From positions 13,387 to 25,944 of the forward strand of contig FR892183.1 in NCBI GenBank assembly GCA_000433115.1: a stretch of DNA of 12,558 nt, in the 5' to 3' direction. The translations under genes and the position numbers were made by a program. This DNA is from Ruminococcus sp. CAG:382. Its GTDB lineage: Bacteria > Bacillota > Clostridia > Oscillospirales > CAG-382. Below are positions 7,435-12,558 of the stretch, one piece after another. Position 1 is the stretch's first letter, and every line of letters begins with the position of its first letter. The notes beneath the pieces are model-generated. The model was not told the origin of the DNA, ran no database searches, and worked only from the letters and a program-made list of their open reading frames with translations.

Positions 7435-8229
7435 TCACAGTTTTAATTTCTTTCTTTTTATTTTAACGTCATAAACGCCGTCGAGGAGCGGCACCGCCAT
7501 TCCCGTCATGCGTTTTGCAATATTAAGGAAAGCTATCTCGGATTCGGATAGATATCTGTCCTTTTCTCTCTCCGGTGAGAGAACCGTCACGCCCTTTTCC
7601 TGCCATTCGACAAGCCTGCCGTCAACGGGAACGACACCGAGAAGCCGTACCGCGGAGCGCTTGATAATCTGATAAAGATTTGGGAGCGCACCCGATTCGG
7701 CAAGCGCACGGTCGTAGCAATTGACGATGAGCCTGAGATTCCGGAAGCCCAGACCGGAAAGGGCATATGCCGTTTTTTCCGCCGCACGTATGGCGGTGGA
7801 GCGGTGCATGGCGACAACGAGCGCGTCGTCAGCCGCGGCGGCAAAGGCGAGATAATACGGGCTTTGTTCGGTGGAGCTGTCTATGAAAATGTAATCATAA
7901 AGCTCTCGGAGATGCCGGAACAGTTTGAAAAACGCGGTTTTCGGTATCGTTGTTTCATAAGCGCCCATGGGTGCCGCAATGAAGTCGGCGCCCGAACAGT
8001 GCGCGACCTTTGCTTCGTTTACGGTACACACACCGGTAAGCACGTCGCAGGCGTTGTATATGGCATCGCTCTGGAGTCCCAGCACCATGTCCATACATCG
8101 CATCCCGAAATCGCCGTCCACAATCATGACCCGCTTACCCATCACGGCAAGCGACGCGGCAAGATTTGCGGTAACGGTGGTCTTACCGACTCCGCCCTTG
8201 AACGACGTCACGAATATCACGCGACCCAC
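7435..8229 (-). CDS. MinD/ParA-family ATPase (orphan MinD-like)
   Basis: With the start chosen here, a 264-residue P-loop ATPase of the SIMIBI class. It opens MGRVIFVTSFKGGVGKTT: deviant Walker A with signature Lys11 and Lys16. VDGDFGMRCMDMVLGL (37-52) matches MinD DADIGLRNLD. The switch II region is DYIFIDSSTEQS (112-123), where MinD has IDSPAGIE, and LLGVVPVD near 197-204 is also MinD-like. The C-terminus is a basic tail, KIKRKKLKL, rather than the usual amphipathic membrane helix. No minC or minE is visible. The GTG at 8229-8227 is preferred over the GTG at 8250 because a GGGGGGTGAT ribosome binding site lies seven bases before it and the family usually starts MG(K/R)VI. It may position something at the membrane or pole; it may not be a division-site MinD. 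Confidence 0.87.
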   Translation of the reverse strand: MGRVIFVTSFKGGVGKTTVTANLAASLAVMGKRVMIVDGDFGMRCMDMVLGLQSDAIYNACDVLTGVCTVNEAKVAHCSGADFIAAPMGAYETTIPKTAFFKLFRHLRELYDYIFIDSSTEQSPYYLAFAAAADDALVVAMHRSTAIRAAEKTAYALSGLGFRNLRLIVNCYDRALAESGALPNLYQIIKRSAVRLLGVVPVDGRLVEWQEKGVTVLSPEREKDRYLSESEIAFLNIAKRMTGMAVPLLDGVYDVKIKRKKLKL

Positions 8230-8236
8230 AGCATCA

Positions 8237-8242
8237 CCCCCC
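8237..8242 (-). promoter_or_regulatory. Ribosome binding site that decides the MinD-like start
   Basis: On the minus strand GGGGGGTGAT reads as the extended Shine-Dalgarno GGAGGTGAT with one A-to-G change (a G-U wobble with 16S rRNA). It is seven bases from the GTG at 8229 and is wrong for the GTG at 8250. An ATG at 8234-8232 lies within it but is out of frame. Confidence 0.65.
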
Positions 8243-8255
8243 GAATACACCTATA

Positions 8256-8298
8256 ATTATGCACATTCTATCTTACCACTGTAAAGTGAATTTGTCAA
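8256..8298 (-). promoter_or_regulatory. Overlapping sigma-A-type promoters for the MinD-like/mgsA-like/hisS operon
   Basis: Two overlapping promoters can be read on the minus strand. P1 has a perfect -35 TTGACA (8298-8293), a 17-base spacer and -10 TAAGAT (8275-8270, 4 of 6). P2 has -35 TTTACA (8285-8280, 5 of 6), an 18-base spacer and -10 CATAAT (8261-8256, 5 of 6). Expected transcript starts are near 8263 and 8249, giving leaders of about 20-35 bases before the GTG at 8229. Either would drive the MinD-like, MGS-like and hisS genes, and by read-through aspS and the ABC genes. No riboswitch or T-box fits in so short a leader. Confidence 0.75.
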
Positions 8299-8380
8299 TA
8301 GGGAAAATCAGATGAGGAGCGGACGGGGTATTTAATTTTGACGGATAGTCAGCAATGAACGGACGAGAGAACGAACATTC

Positions 8381-8421
8381 AAAAAACGGAGTTACGGCAA
8401 TTGCGCCATAGCTCCGTTTTT
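8381..8421. terminator. Bidirectional intrinsic terminator
   Basis: ACGGAG (8386-8391) pairs with CTCCGT (8412-8417). The stem continues through a wobble pair, TA/TA and GGC/GCC around the loop AATTGC, with one internal mismatch. It is flanked by AAAAAA on the left (six Ts on the minus strand) and TTTTT on the right, so it can end transcripts from either side. On the minus strand it should end the Clp/pseudo-ATPase transcript about 270 bases after the last stop and insulate the next promoter. Confidence 0.8.
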
Positions 8422-8428
8422 CCGGTGA

Positions 8429-8452
8429 ATTTTCTGTTTCGGTCTGCGCTTT
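8429..8452 (+). repeat. 24-bp direct repeat, copy 1
   Basis: Contains TTTCTGTTTCGGTCTGCGC and is identical over 24 bases to 8649-8672, starting 220 bases away. It lies between the bidirectional terminator and the left inverted repeat of the 222-bp segment. A shorter TTTCTGTTT match occurs at 8620-8628. Neither copy lies in a supported gene. Confidence 0.9.
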
Positions 8453-8569
8453 CCGATTATCGGGGGGCGTTAAAAAAGATGAAGAATCGCCGAAAGCCGA
8501 CCGACGGCGTACAAAGGTACGTCAAGGGAGACTTTCGACGATAGAAACGGAAATATAGCTGCTTCTGAG

Positions 8570-8586
8570 GGAATTCGAAGAATTCC
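8570..8586. repeat. Perfect hairpin repeat
   Basis: GGAATTC (8570-8576) and GAATTCC (8580-8586) form a perfect 7-bp inverted repeat with a three-base loop, inside the 222-bp segment. It is followed by no T-run, so it is not a terminator. Confidence 0.7.
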
Positions 8587-8610
8587 GACCTTCTTGACCG
8601 TTTTACAGCA

Positions 8611-8631
8611 CATAAACAATTTCTGTTTATG
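8611..8631. repeat. Perfect AT-rich inverted repeat
   Basis: CATAAACA (8611-8618) and TGTTTATG (8624-8631) form an 8-bp perfect inverted repeat around a five-base loop. It could be an RNA hairpin in the 3' region of the pseudo-ATPase transcript or a protein-binding palindrome. It has no flanking T-run. Confidence 0.7.
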
Positions 8632-8648
8632 ATATTCCCGTTCATCAC

Positions 8649-8672
8649 ATTTTCTGTTTCGGTCTGCGCTTT
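8649..8672 (+). repeat. 24-bp direct repeat, copy 2
   Basis: Identical to 8429-8452. This copy overlaps the right-hand inverted repeat by four bases (8669-8672) and begins its downstream part with the T-run of that repeat. It lies 14 bases after the pseudo-ATPase stop on the minus strand. Confidence 0.9.
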
Positions 8673-8685
8673 TTTAACGCTCCCT

Positions 8686-11373
8686 TCACTGTGACCGCGA
8701 TACCAGCAGCATCACGACCTGTGCCGCAAGGAAAAATATGAACGCGATACCGACCGCAACGAGCAGCTGTGTGCCGTTGAGGGGAGCGTAGCCCATAAAT
8801 GCCGCCGCCTTCGGTATGTAGATAATTGCCGCGATAATAGCCGCAACGACAGCCAGCATGGCAAACGAGAGATAGTTCATATACGCCCTGTTGATGAACA
8901 CCGAATGTTTGACACCACACATGAGTGAATAGAAAAACAGAAGCGCCGAAAATGTGACGAGCGACGCCGTGACAGGCGCATTGCCTGCCGTCCGGAGCGT
9001 GACCTGAGACGAAAACAGGCAAAGCCCGCCGCCGATGAGCGAATAAAGTGCCGGAAGTGCGTAATATATGAGCTTGTCTCGCGGTCTGACCGCCGGAAGC
9101 GGCTCCGCAAGTATGTTTCTTTCGGGCGGCGCGAATGCAAGCGACACCGAAATGAGAATATTTATCAGAATGCCGAAAAGGAACACGTCTCCCGATGAAA
9201 ACGGCAGTTTTCCGCTGACGATGATCGAAAGTAACGCCCAAAAAAACATCGTCATGAAGCCCACGACGAAGTATTCCGCCGTGTTTGTGATGCGCTTCAT
9301 CGCCATACGCGCCGATTTCAGCGTTTCTGTGATCGTGTCAAAACCGTCGTTTTTCATCTGTACGTCACAGGTTGCGAGCAATGTGTCGGTGCTGCCCCTT
9401 TTCGGTGCAAACGAAACATCCGCGTCTTTCATGAGCTGCAGCTGTTCGGTACGCGATGCAGACACCGCGACCCGTTTGCCGTCCTGCTTGCGAAGCTGCT
9501 CAATATAAAGCCATTCGCTGTCCGTCAGTCCGGTAAAAATCTTGTATCCGGGGCAGTTTGCGATGAAAAGCCCTTCTTCGGTCGTGCGCAGGGTCTCTGC
9601 GGTGCAGATCTCGTGTTCGTTTTCGATGATACCCGCGTTTTTCGCGGTGTTATACGCCGTATAATACGAGTCGTCCGACGAAACGACGATCTCAATGCCC
9701 GCTTGACGGCACTTGAACACGGCTGATGCCGCACCGACCTCAAAAGTCGAATAAAGTCCGACAATGCCGATAAGCACCAGCTTGCGTTCCACGGTGATGT
9801 CTCTCAGGCTGTCTGCCGCCGTATTACCCACGGCAACTGCGATCGGTGTGCGTGTTTTGGATATCTCTTCGGCAAAAGCAAGCACCTTTCGGCGCGACTT
9901 GTCGTCAAAGCGGTAATTTGTGCCGTTTTGGCGGTATCCCGCACAGCGAGAAATGACATTTTCGGGAACGCCTTTGATGATGACGACCGGTGAACCGTCA
10001 AGCAGCCCCAGCACACGCGTCATTTCGCCGCGGCTGTCGAACTCCGATTCTATCCGATAAAAGCCCTTTCCCGCCTCTTCAAGAGAATATTTCAGCTTAT
10101 CCGCCGCTTCCATGAGCGACAGCGAAAGAGTGCTTCCGACGTATTTTTCGGCGAGCGGAAGCGCCTTTTTGTCCTTGTCACCGGTCATGACTTCTTTGAC
10201 CGAGGAGCAGAGGAGCATATATCTCAGCACCGCGACAGCGCCGTCGCTGCGACCCGCGTCAACGCGGTATTCGCCGAAGCAGTCGTAAAGTCTGTCCGCC
10301 TTTATGACGGTGGGCGGGAAAGCGGTCTGCTTGTCGCACATGACCGAATTTATCCCCACGAGCTTCGGCACACAGTCAAAGTTGCGTATTGCAGCGCCCT
10401 TCTTCAGTGCCTTTGTCAGGCAGTCCGCGAACGTATACGCGGCAAACGCGAAGGACGTGTCCGTAAGCGCGATGACGCCGATCCCCAGCGCAAGAACAAA
10501 CACCTCCGCCAGTCCGACGCCGCGTACGATCCCGACAGCGATGAGCACCAGCTCAAACACCGCCGCCGCACCCGTCACAATGCGTCCCTCTTTCTGAGTC
10601 CCCCTGAGTACGGAGGGCAGTGACATCGGGTTGTGGTTTGATTTTTTGTTTATGCGGACATTTGAGCCGACCTCGCACACGATGGCAACACCGTTGCCGC
10701 CCGTGACGATACTGCCTGCGTAAACCATGTTTTCGCTGACACGGCTGAGTCCCTTCTTCTCGGTGAAGCGCGCATCCTTTGCGGCAGCGGAACTCACGCC
10801 GCTTATCGGCGTTTCAAGCACCGTCAGCGCATTGCATTCGATAAGCCGCGCGTCGGCGGGGACGATGTCGCCGTCTTCAAGGTATATGACGTCGCCGCAC
10901 ACAACGCTTCTGCTGTCGGTCACCATTGTCTTTCCGCCGCGTATGACGGCTGCGCCCGACGCGGTCTGACGCTTCAGCTCCGAAAGCTTTTTTCCGGCAT
11001 AGTGCTCGAGGATCGCGTTTGCGAAGGTGAGTATGATGCATCCCGCCGGCACGAGCAGAAGAAGCGGCGACCGGTCGAAGACGAATATGAGCAGAGAGCC
11101 GAACAGCAAAAGCACGGTCAGCAGGTTTGTATACTGTTTTTTCAGACTTGCCTTAAACGACAGCCCGATCTGCCCTGATACGATGTTTGCGCCGTATTTC
11201 GCGCGCTGTCTGCGTACTGCCTTGGGGTCAAGCCCGTTTGTTATATCGCTTCCGAATTTTTCCGCCACCTCATGGGGATACATTTCGGAATATGAAAGCT
11301 CCTCATCGCCCGCCCTTTTTGCGGTTTCGGGCGTGAAGGTGTTTATCTTCGGAAATTCGTCTGTCCTTGACAT
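8686..11373 (-). CDS. Full-length P2A-type ATPase homologue lacking catalytic motifs (pseudo-P-type ATPase)
   Basis: An 895-residue membrane protein with SERCA/PMR1-like layout: cation-ATPase N-terminal domain (27-65), M1-M2 (81-122), actuator domain (125-260), M3-M4 (268-312), P and N domains (330-690), M5-M10 (701-890). Catalytic motifs are changed. TGES is SGVS (191-194, Glu to Val193); the M4 PEGLP is TDTSF (304-308); DKTGTLT is DKQTAFP (347-353, Asp347 kept); DPPR is STFE (542-545); TGD is SDD (566-568); the invariant P-domain Lys is Trp621; GDGVNDAP is ASRTEQLQ (639-646); the M6 TD pair is Ile-Asn (737-738). The nucleotide-site KGVPE (467-471) remains. Ion pumping by the usual phosphorylation cycle is improbable, yet the frame is intact over 895 codons, so a binding, sensing or scaffold role is likely (inference). 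Its ATG is four bases after the Clp gene; no strong ribosome binding site is seen. Confidence 0.9.
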   Translation of the reverse strand: MSRTDEFPKINTFTPETAKRAGDEELSYSEMYPHEVAEKFGSDITNGLDPKAVRRQRAKYGANIVSGQIGLSFKASLKKQYTNLLTVLLLFGSLLIFVFDRSPLLLLVPAGCIILTFANAILEHYAGKKLSELKRQTASGAAVIRGGKTMVTDSRSVVCGDVIYLEDGDIVPADARLIECNALTVLETPISGVSSAAAKDARFTEKKGLSRVSENMVYAGSIVTGGNGVAIVCEVGSNVRINKKSNHNPMSLPSVLRGTQKEGRIVTGAAAVFELVLIAVGIVRGVGLAEVFVLALGIGVIALTDTSFAFAAYTFADCLTKALKKGAAIRNFDCVPKLVGINSVMCDKQTAFPPTVIKADRLYDCFGEYRVDAGRSDGAVAVLRYMLLCSSVKEVMTGDKDKKALPLAEKYVGSTLSLSLMEAADKLKYSLEEAGKGFYRIESEFDSRGEMTRVLGLLDGSPVVIIKGVPENVISRCAGYRQNGTNYRFDDKSRRKVLAFAEEISKTRTPIAVAVGNTAADSLRDITVERKLVLIGIVGLYSTFEVGAASAVFKCRQAGIEIVVSSDDSYYTAYNTAKNAGIIENEHEICTAETLRTTEEGLFIANCPGYKIFTGLTDSEWLYIEQLRKQDGKRVAVSASRTEQLQLMKDADVSFAPKRGSTDTLLATCDVQMKNDGFDTITETLKSARMAMKRITNTAEYFVVGFMTMFFWALLSIIVSGKLPFSSGDVFLFGILINILISVSLAFAPPERNILAEPLPAVRPRDKLIYYALPALYSLIGGGLCLFSSQVTLRTAGNAPVTASLVTFSALLFFYSLMCGVKHSVFINRAYMNYLSFAMLAVVAAIIAAIIYIPKAAAFMGYAPLNGTQLLVAVGIAFIFFLAAQVVMLLVSRSQ

Positions 11374-11377
11374 AGGC

Positions 11378-12558
11378 TCAGGCGAAGCTGACAGCGATCC
11401 TGCCGTCTCCGTCCTTTGAAAGCGTTACCTCCGAAACGGGATTTTTGTAGCTTTCAATGATCTTCAGCGCGATGACATCTTCGATGTCCGTCTGGATCAC
11501 GCGGCGGAGGTTGCGCGCACCGTATTTGTCGCTGTATCCCTTTTCGGCGATTGCTTCGGCGGCAGTGATGTCATAAACGAGCTTTATGCCCTTGTCCGCA
11601 AGCACCTTTGAAAGGTCGCCCAGCATGATCATTGCAATCTTTGCGCAGTCGTCCTTGGTCAGACGGTTGAACACGATGATATCGTCGACACGGTTGATGA
11701 ATTCGGGGCGCAGGAAGCCCTCCAGCGCACGTATCACCCTTGCGTTGTCGGAGGTTTTGCCCGTCGCGTTGAAGCCTGCCGACGAGCTGTCGGTGCTTCC
11801 GGCGTTGGTGGTCATGACGATTATTGCGTTTTCGAAGTTGCAGACCTTGCCGTGCGAATCGGTGATTCTTCCGTCGTCGAGTATCTGAAGCAGGATGTTC
11901 AGCACATCGGGATGAGCCTTTTCGATTTCGTCGAACAGAACGACGCTGTACGGCTTGCGGCGTATCTTTTCGGTGAGCTGCCCCGCTTCGTCGTAACCGA
12001 CATATCCGGGAGGAGAACCGACAAGACGGCTGACAGTATGCTTTTCCATATATTCCGACATATCGAGACGTATCAGCGTTTCGGGTGAGTCGAACATATA
12101 GTTTGCAAGCACCTTGACAAGCTCCGTTTTGCCGACGCCTGTTGTGCCCGCAAAAATGAAGCTGACCGGTTTTTTCTTGTATGCGATGCCCGCACGGCTG
12201 CGCTTTATGGCGCGTACAAGGCGTTCGACCGCCTCGTCCTGACCTATGATGCGTTTTTTAAGCTCCGCTTCCATGCGGTCGATTTTTGAAAACTCGTTTT
12301 CGGTGATGTTTGAAGCGGGAATGCCCGTCCACACCTCAATGACCTTTGCGAGCGCCTCCGGTGCGAGATAAATCTTGTCTCTTTCCGCCGAAAGCGCGTC
12401 AAAACGCTCGCGCTTCTGCGCAAGAGTGGTTTTATAGTCGGCGATGGTTTTGTAATCGTCCTCGTTTTTTTCTTCTTTTGCTTCAACGGCTTCGATTTTT
12501 GCCGTCAGATCGGATATTTCCGCCGTGACTTCGCCCAGCTCGTTTATGACGGGCGAAT
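11378..12558 (-). CDS. ClpC/ClpE-type AAA+ unfoldase, C-terminal half (partial)
   Basis: The frame is open to the right edge, so the N-terminus and first ATPase domain are missing; 392 residues are visible. The GTG at 12334 is an internal valine of the family motif VWTGIP, not a start. The first 70 residues are a charged helical stretch like the end of the Clp middle region. Then comes the second AAA+ domain: IIGQDEAV, Walker A GTTGVGKT (137-144, Thr for the usual Pro), pore loop GSPPGYVGYDEAGQL, Walker B FDEIEKAH (208-215), sensor 1 TTN (249-251), arginine finger in LRPEFINRVD (Arg289) and sensor 2 GARNLRR (346-352). At the place of the ClpP-docking IGF/VGF tripeptide it reads AGF, favouring a ClpP partner over ClpB. 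It unfolds proteins, probably feeding ClpP, and is coupled to the pseudo-ATPase gene. Confidence 0.93.
   Translation of the reverse strand, partial: SPVINELGEVTAEISDLTAKIEAVEAKEEKNEDDYKTIADYKTTLAQKRERFDALSAERDKIYLAPEALAKVIEVWTGIPASNITENEFSKIDRMEAELKKRIIGQDEAVERLVRAIKRSRAGIAYKKKPVSFIFAGTTGVGKTELVKVLANYMFDSPETLIRLDMSEYMEKHTVSRLVGSPPGYVGYDEAGQLTEKIRRKPYSVVLFDEIEKAHPDVLNILLQILDDGRITDSHGKVCNFENAIIVMTTNAGSTDSSSAGFNATGKTSDNARVIRALEGFLRPEFINRVDDIIVFNRLTKDDCAKIAMIMLGDLSKVLADKGIKLVYDITAAEAIAEKGYSDKYGARNLRRVIQTDIEDVIALKIIESYKNPVSEVTLSKDGDGRIAVSFA

Larger units (their letters stand above)
8463..8684 (-). other. 222-bp noncoding segment bounded by 16-bp inverted repeats (small element or structured RNA)
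   Basis: The ends GGGGGCGTTAAAAAAG (8463-8478) and its partner 8669-8684 are inverted copies matching at 15 of 16 bases, 12 of them in one run. One end lies one base from the stop codon of the pseudo-ATPase gene. Inside are perfect small inverted repeats: 8611-8631, 8570-8586, 8508-8521 and 8488-8509. In a minus-strand transcript the ends would form a long closing helix around several hairpins. The same geometry fits a small non-autonomous inverted-repeat element (MITE-like), but I see no target-site duplication. A 63-codon frame in it looks non-coding. It matches no RNA family that I recognise. Confidence 0.5.

Noticed and set aside
8230..8250. Upstream GTG start for the MinD-like protein at 8250
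   Set aside because: It lies at or just after the predicted transcript starts with no ribosome binding site, and would add MYSGGDA before a typical family N-terminus.
8252..8257. Perfect TATAAT on the plus strand
   Set aside because: No -35 element at 16-19 bases and no plus-strand gene downstream.
8594..8633. Plus-strand promoter (TTTACA or TTGACC with TATGAT)
   Set aside because: Spacings are 20 and 28 bases, outside the useful range, and it would only read antisense into the pseudo-ATPase gene.
8457..8648. Possible 63-residue small protein in the noncoding segment
   Set aside because: GTG start without a good ribosome binding site, no hydrophobic or domain pattern, and the frame runs through inverted repeats.
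8422..8685. CRISPR array
   Set aside because: Only two copies of the 24-bp repeat with a 196-bp gap; no regular spacing and no cas genes.
8645..9241. Minus-strand 198-codon frame overlapping the 3' end of the pseudo-ATPase gene
   Set aside because: It is another frame of M5-M10 of that gene; the overlapping frame has clear family homology and this one has none.
11378..12334. Clp gene starting at 12334
   Set aside because: The GTG there is the valine of VWTGIP and the frame stays open with Clp-like helical sequence to the window edge, so the gene is partial, not short.

Overview
The window looks like chromosomal DNA of a moderately GC-rich anaerobic Firmicute, most likely class Clostridia near Ruminococcaceae/Oscillospiraceae. 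This is inferred from the protein families (a clostridial-type Clp ATPase, a MinD-like ATPase beside an mgsA homologue, and a Gld-type ABC exporter next to aminoacyl-tRNA synthetases), from strong GGAGG-type ribosome binding sites and from a sigma-A-like promoter. No marker gene fixes the taxon. Every convincing gene lies on the minus strand, so transcription runs right to left. The long plus-strand reading frames are shadows of these genes.

Right end (12558 to 8686): the C-terminal half of a ClpC/ClpE-type AAA+ unfoldase runs in from the right edge. Four bases after it comes a full-length, ten-helix protein with P-type (P2A, SERCA/PMR1-like) ATPase architecture. Nearly every catalytic motif of that protein is altered, so it looks like a conserved pseudo-ATPase and is the most striking item here.

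Middle (8685 to 8230): about 450 bases without a gene. It holds a 222-bp segment bounded by 16-bp inverted repeats, two copies of a 24-bp direct repeat, several small perfect hairpins, a bidirectional terminator-like hairpin, and overlapping minus-strand promoter elements about 30-70 bases before the next operon.

Centre-left (8229 to 3778): an operon-like series of an orphan MinD-like ATPase, a methylglyoxal-synthase-fold protein with a substituted active site, histidyl-tRNA synthetase and aspartyl-tRNA synthetase. A terminator-like hairpin separates hisS from aspS. I see no T-box.

Left end (3754 to 1): ABC ATPase, six-helix ABC-2 permease, a GldG-like auxiliary protein and the start of a second membrane-anchored auxiliary protein, tightly packed or overlapping. 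This is a Gld-type ABC export module of unknown substrate, here in a lineage where gliding is not expected.

The two synthetases and the ABC ATPase have intact active-site motifs. The P-type ATPase homologue and the MGS homologue keep their fold but lack catalytic residues, and the MinD-like protein lacks the usual switch II motif and membrane-targeting helix. These three contiguous genes are the best place to look for undescribed biology.
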